A stretch of DNA of 14,845 bases from RGIG464 sp045599585 (lineage in GTDB: Bacteria > Myxococcota_A > Bradymonadia > UBA4248), in NCBI GenBank assembly GCA_045599585.1, contig JAZRWH010000086.1:1-14845 (forward strand), read 5' to 3'. Position 1 is the first letter of the stretch. The number at the start of each line of letters is the position of its first letter. The notes under the pieces are model-generated. The model did not search any database. It was not told the origin of the DNA and worked only from the letters and a program-made list of their open reading frames with translations. Below, piece by piece: positions 1 to 8,300 of this stretch. A program made the position numbers and the translations under genes.

Positions 1-84
1 GCATGTTGAAGACGAAGTCAAGTTCGCGCCCGCCGATGAGCGAATTAAATCCATCCCATTTACCTGCATACACCATGGGTCTGC

Positions 85-127
85 CGCGCGTGCAGCTTGT
101 CTGAACGAAGTGAGTTCTGCACGCGCG
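85..127. repeat. 11-bp perfect inverted repeat
   Basis: The arm CGCGCGTGCAG (85-95) is exactly complementary to CTGCACGCGCG (117-127) around a 21-base loop. The loop itself contains GAAC and GTTC flanking GAAGTGA. The structure covers the possible stop codon at 102-104. It is followed by a second GC-rich patch in which GTCC and GGAC flank GCA (near 160-170). There is no T-tract after it on either strand, so it is not a textbook terminator; it may be a dispersed palindromic repeat. Confidence 0.6.
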
Positions 128-195
128 ACAAAAGAGCGCGGAGATTCCAAAGGGGCGTCCGCAGGACAGAATGAGAATAAGAAAAGTATAAAATT

Positions 196-220
196 CTGTA
201 ACGAGCGCATTTCGTTACAG
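196..220. repeat. 9-bp hairpin in non-coding leader
   Basis: CTGTAACGA (196-204) pairs perfectly with TCGTTACAG (212-220) across a 7-base loop. It lies upstream of the predicted phoH promoter, and no T-run follows on the plus strand. It could help end transcription from the left or be a repeat or binding site; its function is unknown. Confidence 0.5.
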
Positions 221-281
221 TTAATGAGAATATGTTGTGGGACAGCAGTGTAATACGATATCATATTAATCATAAATGCGT

Positions 282-290
282 TGATATAAT
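282..290 (+). promoter_or_regulatory. Extended -10 promoter, probable phoH operon promoter
   Basis: Bases 285-290 are the consensus TATAAT. They are preceded by TG plus one base (282-284), which is the extended -10 arrangement that can work without a good -35. No convincing -35 hexamer lies 16-18 bases upstream. Transcription would start near 297, giving phoH a leader of about 270 bases. The assignment to phoH is inferred from orientation and the absence of another gene in between. Confidence 0.5.
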
Positions 291-345
291 CCTCATCAAT
301 GATGACGAGCGTGAGCAAAATACTTACGCCGCATGAAGCTTATTT

Positions 346-385
346 GCGCTCTATTCAGAGCGCTAAAAAAGGTGTAGAATAGAGC
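346..385 (+). promoter_or_regulatory. Two mutually exclusive hairpins in phoH leader
   Basis: GCGCTC (346-351) can pair with GAGCGC (358-363) around a 6-base loop. Alternatively GCTCTATTC (348-356) can pair with GAATAGAGC (377-385). The two share bases 348-351, so only one can form at a time. Such competing stems are typical of attenuators and other leader switches, but repeats can also create them by chance, and no leader peptide or ligand domain is recognised. Confidence 0.4.
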
Positions 386-387
386 GG

Positions 388-405
388 ATCAGCTTATAAG
401 CTGAT
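388..405. repeat. 18-bp perfect palindrome
   Basis: Bases 388-405 form an uninterrupted palindrome whose half-site is ATCAGCTTA. On DNA this could be an operator for a dimeric regulator. In RNA it would form a stem with a minimal loop, and TTTAATCTTCTT follows, so a weak terminator or attenuator is the other option. It lies within the predicted phoH leader, directly after the competing hairpins. Confidence 0.5.
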
Positions 406-445
406 TTAATCTTCTTAAGCGTACTCTGAGTAATGGGGTATCAGC

Positions 446-516
446 GCCGCAGGCTATGAAGGGGTAGCGGCGTATTTGCAGAGCAAATAGCCGCTCAGGG
501 GGACACATCCCCCTCA
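446..516 (+). repeat. Dispersed structured repeat, copy A (two hairpins)
   Basis: The element begins GCCGCAGGC (446-454), then has GGGGTAG at the foot of hairpin 1. Hairpin 1 has outer arms AGCGGC (466-471) and GCCGCT (490-495), an asymmetric internal loop of GT (472-473) opposite A (489), inner arms ATTTGC (474-479) and GCAAAT (483-488), and loop AGA. Hairpin 2 follows at once: AGGGGG (497-502) pairs with CCCCCT (509-514). The same order of blocks recurs on the minus strand at 14177-14369. The GTAG foot recalls REP elements mobilised by RAYT transposases, but no such gene is present. It lies just ahead of phoH, so it would be in the phoH leader RNA. Confidence 0.7.
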
Positions 517-566
517 AAGCAATACATTATTCAGAGATTCCTTAGGTATTTGGAGTAAGTAATATA

Positions 567-1535
567 ATGGCTCGGACACAGATTGAATTTCCCAGTATGC
601 CGCATGCAATGATGCTTTTTGGACCTCGTCAATGTAATTTAAATTACATTGAAGATGCGCTCGACTTGCAAATCGAAGCTTCGGGAAATGGTGTGATGAT
701 ATATGGAAGTCAGGCAAATGTATCGTTAGCAGAACGCGTTTTACTTTCGTTATACGAAGAAACAAAGGCAAACCGCGAGATTGTTGCCAGTGAGATTGCA
801 GAGTGTATCGAATCATTTAAAAGCGGAAAAAGCGAAAAATCATCAGACCATTCAGATTCGGCCATCTTAATTACGGGCGATAAACGCATCATCGCAGCCA
901 AAACGACAAATCAAAGAGCTTATGTTCGAGCAATTCGCAATGTCGATGTTGTATTTGGCGTTGGTCCGGCGGGCACAGGCAAAACTTATCTCGCCATGGC
1001 CATGGCTGTCGATGCGTTGTTGAGAAGACAGGTCAAACGCATCGTACTGGTCAGACCTGCAGTTGAAGCGGGTGAACGACTTGGTTTTCTGCCTGGCGAT
1101 ATGGCCGAGAAAGTTAATCCGTATTTGCGTCCATTGTACGATGCTTTATACGATATGGTCGATATGGAGCGTGCTCAGCGATGGATCTCACAAGGGGCAA
1201 TCGAAGTCGCACCTTTGGCTTTTATGCGAGGACGTACCTTAAACGCTGCATTTGTAATATTAGATGAAGCTCAAAATACGACCCAAGAACAAATGAAAAT
1301 GTTCTTAACCAGAATGGGGTTTGGTTCAAAAGTTGTCGTGACGGGAGATCTAACGCAAACAGACTTGGAACGCGGCCAAAAATCAGGACTCCAACAAGCA
1401 GTCAATATTTTAGAAAACGTTGATGGAATCGAAATCATACACCTAACCGAAGCTGATATCGTACGACATCCACTTGTTCAAAAAATTGTACTCGCATACG
1501 AGGCTGCCTCTCTGGATTCGCATTCGAACAATTAA
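567..1535 (+). CDS. phoH: PhoH family P-loop ATPase
   Basis: This encodes 322 residues, the usual PhoH-like length. The Walker A motif GPAGTGKT lies at about 133-140 and the Walker B segment VILDEAQN at about 230-237. The family-typical segments LVRPAVEAGERLGFLPGD and VVTGDLTQTDL are present. The roughly 95-residue N-terminal part resembles the KH-like RNA-binding region ahead of the ATPase in PhoH proteins. Homologues are cytoplasmic ATPases, often encoded beside the endoribonuclease gene ybeY and thought to act in RNA or ribosome metabolism; the substrate is not settled. The start ATG at 567 has GGAG at 552-555. It is the first gene of an operon with the HD phosphohydrolase 32 bases downstream. 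The leader is long and structured. Confidence 0.93.
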   Translation: MARTQIEFPSMPHAMMLFGPRQCNLNYIEDALDLQIEASGNGVMIYGSQANVSLAERVLLSLYEETKANREIVASEIAECIESFKSGKSEKSSDHSDSAILITGDKRIIAAKTTNQRAYVRAIRNVDVVFGVGPAGTGKTYLAMAMAVDALLRRQVKRIVLVRPAVEAGERLGFLPGDMAEKVNPYLRPLYDALYDMVDMERAQRWISQGAIEVAPLAFMRGRTLNAAFVILDEAQNTTQEQMKMFLTRMGFGSKVVVTGDLTQTDLERGQKSGLQQAVNILENVDGIEIIHLTEADIVRHPLVQKIVLAYEAASLDSHSNN

Positions 1536-1543
1536 TATTATGA

Positions 1544-1561
1544 ACGCATTCGTGCGTGGAG
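1544..1561 (+). promoter_or_regulatory. Small UUCG hairpin abutting the pgpH Shine-Dalgarno
   Basis: ACGCA (1544-1548) and TGCGT (1553-1557) enclose the tetraloop TTCG. The ribosome binding site GGAG (1558-1561) follows directly, six bases before ATG 1568. This placement supports ATG 1568 as the start; the in-frame GTG at 1556 lies inside the hairpin and has no Shine-Dalgarno of its own. The hairpin may tune translation or shield the phoH 3' end; that is inference. Confidence 0.5.
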
Positions 1562-1567
1562 AATACA

Positions 1568-4500
1568 ATGGACGAATATCGTCAAAAAGAATCTTTGAGC
1601 TTCGATAAAAATAAACGTCGAAGAAAAAAGTCACATTATACATCATGGAGTATTGAAAATCCCGTTCTCATCATTTGTTTTGTCATACTGATGGCAGTGG
1701 GGCTTGTCGTATGGATGGGCAGCCACCTCGGGATGGAAAGCAGCATTATACAAAAATCTGCAATTGGTTCGATCGCTCTGCATGATTATAAAGCTCCGCG
1801 CGATTTTGTTGACGAACGCATTGACACGAAAACTACTGAAAGCATTCGTGCACAGCGCGTCGCAGAAGTATTACCAATCTATTCATGGAATAATATATTT
1901 TACGAACAGGAAACAGCAAAACTCAACGCTGCCTTTGATTCAATTCGTGAAAATTTTGTAAAATACCGCGATAACGAAGTTCAAAAGCGTATCCCCAAAA
2001 CAACTGCAGATGGTGAAACCATTGCTGAGAATAACCAAATAGCTCTATTAGATGCGATGTTTGGACCGTTTGAAGGAGAAGCTGTTTTCGACGAATTTTT
2101 ATCCACAAGACCACTAAACGGTTCAGAACTCGCCGCTTCACTCACAGCTTGGTCAACAGAAAACCGCTCTAGTTTTGAAACGAAACTTGGGGTTACCCTC
2201 GACGACGACGCTTATACATGGCTCGTCTCCAAGAGTTTTTCGCGCGAATTACAGGACGAAATCATTCGCGCTATTAACACTGTTTTGACGCAAAAAATTG
2301 TAAATTCTCGCTCAGTACTTGAAAATACTGACAATATTACAGTGCAATGGATTGAGTCTGGACATACAAGAACAACAATTTATACAGAATCCGATAAAAC
2401 CCTCATCGCCGAACTCTCAGACAGCAAAGCTTTAATGCGCTCCTTAATCAAAGAACGCTTTGCTGACGCCCCATTGTCATTTACAACTTTCATGCTATCT
2501 TATGTCAAAGAAAACTTTGCATATAATGAAAGCGCTACCGAACACGAACGCGAGAATGTTCGAGATAAGACAATTGCAGTAAGCTACAAAGAAGAATATA
2601 AAAAAGGCCAAACAATTATCAGTAGTGGTAATCAAATTACAGAAGAACACTATCTACTGTTTCAAAAGATGATGAGCGGCCTCAAAGAGTATGATAATCG
2701 ATTTAGCCACTGGGCTGGAATTGCAATTATCATAGCCTTGATGGGAGTACTCGTTTGTATTCCTATCATGCGAACAGGTGCCATTAGCCGACGAAAAAAG
2801 AATCGCGATCTTATATTCTTATTTACCTGTATCGGTATTTACGCAATAGGCATAAAAAGCGCTTCAATTGTATTTAACACGCTCGACTCAGTTTATCATT
2901 TTCCATATTCGCTATTCTTAGTATTTCCCTTTGCTGGCGGTGGAATGCTCGTAAGGATTGTCATCACTAAACAATATGCATTCTATTATGCCGTCATGAC
3001 TGCAATTCTTACCTCTCTTTTGACCGAGGATCTCAATATTGTACTGCCTTATGCCATCGTATCAGCGCTAGCTAGTAGTCTGTTGATTGAACGACCGAAA
3101 AGAAGTAGCGCAATCCTTCGTGCGGGCATATGGCTAGGCATTCTTGCTGCAGCAACGGGCGAGGCACTTTACTTGCTTCGTGGGGGCACACTGCTCACTG
3201 CAAATTATATTACCATTGCACTCTTAGGCCTTTCCAGTGGCCTTTTATCGTGCGGTGTTGTTATGATCGGTCTCCCACTTGCCGAGAGTTTATTTGGTTA
3301 TGCAACCTCTAACAAACTTCTTGAACTCTCCAACCTTGAACATCCAGCTCTTAAAACGCTTTTTATGGAAGCACCAGGAACTTACCAACATTCTATTATG
3401 GTTGGAACATTAAATGAAGCTGCTGCAGATGCGATCGGCGCTAATGCTATCCTTGCTCGCGTTGGTGGCTATTATCACGACATCGGTAAAACTAAAAACG
3501 CACAGTATTTTGCAGAAAATCAACATGGCGACAATCCTCATAATCGCTTAAAACCAAATATGAGTGCTCTTATCCTAAAAGCGCATGAACGTGATGGATT
3601 GGAAATTGCCAGCAAATACCATTTGCCCAAAGATATCCTCGATTTTATTATATCTCACCATGGTACGGGCAAAATGGGCTTTTTTTATGATCGTGCTATA
3701 AAAATGCAGGCTGACGTACGAGAAGAAGATTATCGTTATCCTGGTCCAAAACCACAAACTCGCGAAACAGGTATTTGCATGGTTTCTGACATGGTCGAAG
3801 CTGCTGTGCGTTCTATGAAACCAGAACAACGTACACCTGACGGCATCAAAGTCCTTGTCAGAAAATTGATCAATGCCAAATTCGCTGACGGCCAGTTTGA
3901 TGAGTGTGATCTTACCTTACGCGATCTTAATGATATTGCTGGAGCTGTATGCGGCATTATGAATGCCTTCTATCATCATCGCCCTGAATATCCGGAGCAG
4001 AAAAAAGAACGCGAAAGACTTGAAGCAGAAAAACGAGCGAAAGAAGCTGCTGAAGCTGACAAAACCGCTACTGCAAACAACCTTGAGCCCGTCGATAGTT
4101 CTCATACCGATGTTGAATCAACGCAATCCGAAATCACTTCTGATGCGCTTGAACCGGTTTCGGCCCCCCATCAGTCGATGACAAAACTCGATGCAATTCA
4201 TGCAAAAGAAGAAACTCAAACGAAAGGTGAGCCTTCAAATACAGAATACCTAAAGAAAAACGCTGAAACGACCACTCCTCCTGCCACAGCCCAGACTGAA
4301 ACGAAGAAAAACGAGCGGTCAACGGAGCATCCATCGCATGCGCAAACAGAGACAGTCGCTTCAAATTCTGAAAAACAATCCAAAACAAAGAAAACTACAA
4401 AATCAGAGAATAAATCCGATGAACTAGCAAAAGAATTAAAAATTGTTCAGATTCTCGAGGATTCCATCGATCAACCAAACGTCGAACCCACAGATGATAA

Positions 4501-4810
4501 GGCAAACGAAGATCAACAGGCCCTCTCGAACGCAGATCTATTTGAACCCGAAAACTCGCAGCTTTTGGAGACCGAAATTGTAATTGCTTCAGATTCCAAC
4601 CAACTCCCCTCTCCCGATGAGGCAATTTCTGCCTCAGAAAAAGGTGATGAAGAAGCCGAAGCAAATGCTCTATTGAAAGATGATCCTGAAGCAGCGTCAC
4701 GTGCAGACGCAGAAAACACACAAGCTGAAGAGGATAGACGCGCTCTCATGAGTTCAGAAACTTACGAAATCTCGCTTTCGAGCCATGTCGATGTTTTTAG
4801 GAAATCATAG
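1568..4810 (+). CDS. pgpH: 7TMR-HD (PgpH/YqfF-like) phosphohydrolase, long acidic tail
   Basis: This encodes 1080 residues from ATG 1568, against roughly 700 for typical PgpH. In order: one N-terminal membrane segment (about 33-51), a large extracytoplasmic 7TMR-HDED domain (about 60-375), a block of about seven membrane helices (about 380-590), and a cytoplasmic HD domain. H608, the H637-D638 pair in HDIGK, and the later H697-H698 are the expected metal ligands. PgpH-type HD domains hydrolyse cyclic di-AMP to pApA, so that activity is likely but not certain here. From about residue 810 to the end is a Glu/Lys/Ala/Ser/Thr-rich, low-complexity, probably disordered extension, starting with a charged helix-like run (KKERERLEAEKRAKEAAEA). 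It shares an operon with phoH; the common third partner ybeY is not downstream. Confidence 0.9.
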   Translation: MDEYRQKESLSFDKNKRRRKKSHYTSWSIENPVLIICFVILMAVGLVVWMGSHLGMESSIIQKSAIGSIALHDYKAPRDFVDERIDTKTTESIRAQRVAEVLPIYSWNNIFYEQETAKLNAAFDSIRENFVKYRDNEVQKRIPKTTADGETIAENNQIALLDAMFGPFEGEAVFDEFLSTRPLNGSELAASLTAWSTENRSSFETKLGVTLDDDAYTWLVSKSFSRELQDEIIRAINTVLTQKIVNSRSVLENTDNITVQWIESGHTRTTIYTESDKTLIAELSDSKALMRSLIKERFADAPLSFTTFMLSYVKENFAYNESATEHERENVRDKTIAVSYKEEYKKGQTIISSGNQITEEHYLLFQKMMSGLKEYDNRFSHWAGIAIIIALMGVLVCIPIMRTGAISRRKKNRDLIFLFTCIGIYAIGIKSASIVFNTLDSVYHFPYSLFLVFPFAGGGMLVRIVITKQYAFYYAVMTAILTSLLTEDLNIVLPYAIVSALASSLLIERPKRSSAILRAGIWLGILAAATGEALYLLRGGTLLTANYITIALLGLSSGLLSCGVVMIGLPLAESLFGYATSNKLLELSNLEHPALKTLFMEAPGTYQHSIMVGTLNEAAADAIGANAILARVGGYYHDIGKTKNAQYFAENQHGDNPHNRLKPNMSALILKAHERDGLEIASKYHLPKDILDFIISHHGTGKMGFFYDRAIKMQADVREEDYRYPGPKPQTRETGICMVSDMVEAAVRSMKPEQRTPDGIKVLVRKLINAKFADGQFDECDLTLRDLNDIAGAVCGIMNAFYHHRPEYPEQKKERERLEAEKRAKEAAEADKTATANNLEPVDSSHTDVESTQSEITSDALEPVSAPHQSMTKLDAIHAKEETQTKGEPSNTEYLKKNAETTTPPATAQTETKKNERSTEHPSHAQTETVASNSEKQSKTKKTTKSENKSDELAKELKIVQILEDSIDQPNVEPTDDKANEDQQALSNADLFEPENSQLLETEIVIASDSNQLPSPDEAISASEKGDEEAEANALLKDDPEAASRADAENTQAEEDRRALMSSETYEISLSSHVDVFRKS

Positions 4811-4813
4811 TTT

Positions 4814-4855
4814 ACATTCGTTATAACGTGCACATATGCACGCTATAACGAATGT
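4814..4855 (+). terminator. Long hairpin after pgpH, probable 3' end structure
   Basis: ACATTCGTTATA (4814-4825) pairs with TATAACGAATGT (4844-4855). After a single A/C mismatch, CGTGCA (4827-4832) pairs with TGCACG (4837-4842), closing a CATA loop. That is 18 base pairs with one mismatch, beginning three bases after the stop codon. The seven-T run comes only about 15 bases later (4870-4876), so it is not a classical intrinsic terminator. It may still end the phoH-pgpH transcript or protect its 3' end. Confidence 0.55.
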
Positions 4856-5353
4856 GTAGATCATCGACATTTTTTTATACACTACTCCCATTTTGTCACG
4901 ACTCTCAGATTTAACTTAATTTCATCTATAAATGATGGTTGATTTGTTCATTTTCTGAGCAGTCGAGGTGATGATGATAAAATTCGATTGATAAGACCAG
5001 ATGTTCTTTCTAAAAGTACTTCAGTTATGTTGGGAAAGATAATAACAAGGCAGGGAAAATCGACGACTAAGTTGGCCATAAACATCCCTCAAAATATCTA
5101 TTTTGGGTTTATTATATCATAAGTGAAACAAAAGCTATGACATGGTAAACAAAAACAATTTTTATGATAGAAAACCAAACATTAACTAGAATTTATTATT
5201 TCACTAAGCAAAAAACTTGGCTTTTTCCCTTGAAATCAGTCGCATTTTGTTCGAAATATATCGTGCTATTTTCAAGAGCAAAGTTGGACTTAGCGTCTTG
5301 CTCCTGAAAAGAAAGCAGCCTTACACGCCAAAATTGATTAAGTAGGATTAAGT
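4856..5353. other. AT-rich intergenic region, no gene seen
   Basis: No convincing coding frame or RNA gene was found in these roughly 500 bases. They are strongly AT-rich, with several stops in all plus frames. A weak hairpin (CAAAAT 5090-5095 with ATTTTG 5100-5105) is followed by an AT-rich stretch. The region should contain the promoter of the recB-like gene. TTGAAA near 5230 followed by AATATAT about 19-20 bases later is the best candidate, but the match is poor. The AGGA at 5344-5347 is the ribosome binding site for the start at 5354. Confidence 0.6.
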
Positions 5354-8300
5354 ATGATGAGCGATTCTTCTGTTTATTATCTCGAAAAGCCTGACATTTT
5401 TTATAAACCTACAGGCAGCATACCTAAATCCGGGCATGGCGTCATTGAAGCAAGTGCAGGAACTGGTAAAACTTATACCATTTCGAAGTTGTTTCTCGAT
5501 TTTATATATCAAGGAGTCCCTGCTGAAAAATGCTTGTTTATTACATTTACACGCAAAGCTACTGCTGAAATGCAAGAAAGGCTTCGTAGTGAGCTTGAAA
5601 ATCTCGTCTTACGCTTTAACATAACAGCTCATAAAGATCAGAAGGATACAGATTCTAACGAAAATAATCAGGAAAAACAAAATACATCCCCTCTTTTAGA
5701 AACTCGTCCGCCCAAAATAAGTGACGATGAGCTTTATGCAAAGTACTGGGTCCTTGATGCAGAACATCAAAACCGCATTCGACAAGCAGCGGATGAATTT
5801 TCTAAAGTTAGAATTTGTACAATCGACAGCCTGACCCATCGCATGCTTCAAGAATGCGGAGACATGACAGCGCTGTCAGCTAACACGCAAGTCTCTAACA
5901 ATCCACCAGAAGACGAAGCATTCGATCGCTTTATGCGCCTGGATGTGATGCAAGATCCAATTCTCAGAGCCGTCGCTGTTGCCTATGACCACTTCGTAAA
6001 AATAGAGAGCGACACAATAGAATCTGATTCGTTGAACAGTTATCAGAGTAAGTACTTTAAAACTGCACTCTTGGCGGTCTACCAAACAGGAGCAAAAGAT
6101 ACCGTAGAACTTGATGCTTTATTGCAAAATAGTGATTTTGGTGGTTCTATTACATTATATCGTCAAAAATGCATTAGCCTACTTGAAGAAATCAAGCATG
6201 ATTTCTCGGGATGTGAGAGCCTTGCGGCCTTTCGAGAACAATTAAATTTATCCAACGAAACCTCCGAAAAAAACAAAGGCAAAAGCAAAAAGAAAATTGC
6301 GGATAACGATATAGACATTGATTTTTACAATTATCTGCAGTCTTTTGCATCAAACGGAACACAACTTCAACAAGACATCTGGTTGAAATTGACGATTTTA
6401 TCAGGCTCATTCAAAGATGGTGGGCATCCCCCCCTTAATGAACTAAGAAGCTATGCCTTACCCGAATCTTACTTTTTGGCAAAATATGCCCTCCCTAAAT
6501 TCAGCATACGCATGAAAGAAGCTAAAGAAGATGCGGGCATTTTTGAACACAAAGATTTCACGAAACAACTCGCCCTAGATATTCGAACCAACGAAAGACT
6601 AAAAGCCAAATTTAAGGAACTATGGCAGATTGCAGTTGTAGATGAGTTTCAGGATACGAGCGCAGAACAGTGGATTATCTTTAAAAATGCCTTTATTGGT
6701 AACAACGAGCATACAAATATTGATGGCGCTCGGTTATTTATTGTAGGCGATCCCAAGCAAGCGATTTACGGTTTCCGTGGCGGCGACGTTAAGATGTATA
6801 CCAAAGCAGTCAAACGCATTGATAACCCGCCCGCAACACTAAACAAAAATTTCAGAGCATCAGCATCAATCATCAGAGGATGTAATGCTATCTTCAGCGC
6901 AATCGTTCATGATTTGCGTGAAACATCGAAATCTGCCCTCTGTAATGATTTTCAATTTACCCCGGTTGATTCAGTTCATGAGGATTGGGCAATCTATCAT
7001 TCGTCGAATGATTATTATAATAACAAACCTATCCCCTCTATAGCAATCGGGGCTTTTAATGAAACTCAAATTGCCTTAGAAATTGAACATCTTTTGCGCC
7101 ATGCAGTGATCAAAAAAGATGACAACACCCCCCAACCTATTCGCAAAATATACATCCTAGGGAAAAAGAAATATGACTTCGAAAATATAAAAACTGCTCT
7201 CAATATGCAGGGCATCGACTATGTTGACAGTTACGAGAGTTCACCAAAAGAACTCTTTGAACAGCCTGAAATACGCTCATTAGCCACTGTCATGCGGGCC
7301 ATTCGTGATCCGTATCACAAAGGTCGTATAGAAGCGGCTCTTAACTCCATAATATTTGGTTTAAACCTGGATACACTGAGAAAGCTAACGTCAACCATGC
7401 CGCTCATTGAAACTTGTTACGGCGAAAAATTTAAGTATTGGCACGAATTAACCTTAAAACCGTTTAGTGCAGGCATTATTTTTGAAGATCTACTAAGATT
7501 TTGCAATTTTGCCGAACGCTTAGCCTTACTAAGTCAAGGGATTATGCCATACGAACGCGTGCGCGGCGTCGTAGATTATTTAGCGTCTCTTTCAGTATCC
7601 GAAAAATTATCCTGGGAAGAGCTTATAGAACGCATGTCAGCGATTCGCAAAGGTGAGATTCAGCTGAGTGAAGAAGATATTGTCATTTCTCACGCAGATG
7701 CACGTGTTCAGTTGCTTACAGTGCATAAAAGCAAGGGGCTAGAAGCTGATGTTGTATTTGTATTACCCTTTACAAAGGATTCAAACAAGCCCAACCGATT
7801 TAAACGCTTTCATGTAACGCAAGAAGATCTCAACGATGTAGACGACGATAAGCATGATGATATTCGATGTATCCCAGAAGATTTATCCAAATACGTTTCA
7901 TCATCAACAGAAGAGCTTCAAGCTCAAACAGAAGCAGAAGCAGAAACCCTGCGACTATTTTACGTCGCTCTAACGCGAGCAAGCTCAAGACTTTATGTTT
8001 GCACACCAGCCAAAAGCGCTAAAGATACAACGCTTAGTATTGTAGAACAATTTTACAAAACGCTCACAAATCAAGTCGAGCCATGCGGGTTTGATACCCA
8101 ATGTGGAAGAGCTTCACAAACCGATATAACCAAAGACTACATCGACCATAATATCATTCGTACACTCGTATCCGAAACCGAAATTCTCAATCATCTCGAA
8201 AGAGAACAAGGGGATTATAGTCAAAGAACGAGAAACGTCGTTTCGTACACAGCAGTGTCTAGGACACTCGACTCGGAGAGTGACACTGACATTTGGCATA

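Larger units (their letters stand above)
1..253. other. Unresolved edge region; possible end of an upstream gene
   Basis: Three readings are open here and none is recognisable. On the plus strand, frame 2 stays open from base 2 to a TAA at 251-253. Frame 3 stays open from base 3 to a TGA at 102-104 and ends in residues LPRVQLV, which could be the tail of a gene entering from the left. On the minus strand an ATG at 76 opens a frame running off the window (MVYAGKWDGFNSL...), which reads plausibly as protein but has no Shine-Dalgarno sequence. From about 85 onward the DNA is rich in inverted repeats and looks non-coding, so the long frame-2 reading probably over-extends. I cannot say which strand is coded. 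Confidence 0.25.

Noticed and set aside
2..253. Single 83-codon coding region across the left edge
   Set aside because: The second half runs through inverted repeats and a hairpin and does not read like protein; kept only as an unresolved region.
1556..1567. GTG start at 1556 for the PgpH-like protein
   Set aside because: It overlaps a hairpin and the Shine-Dalgarno GGAG that serves ATG 1568, and has no site of its own.
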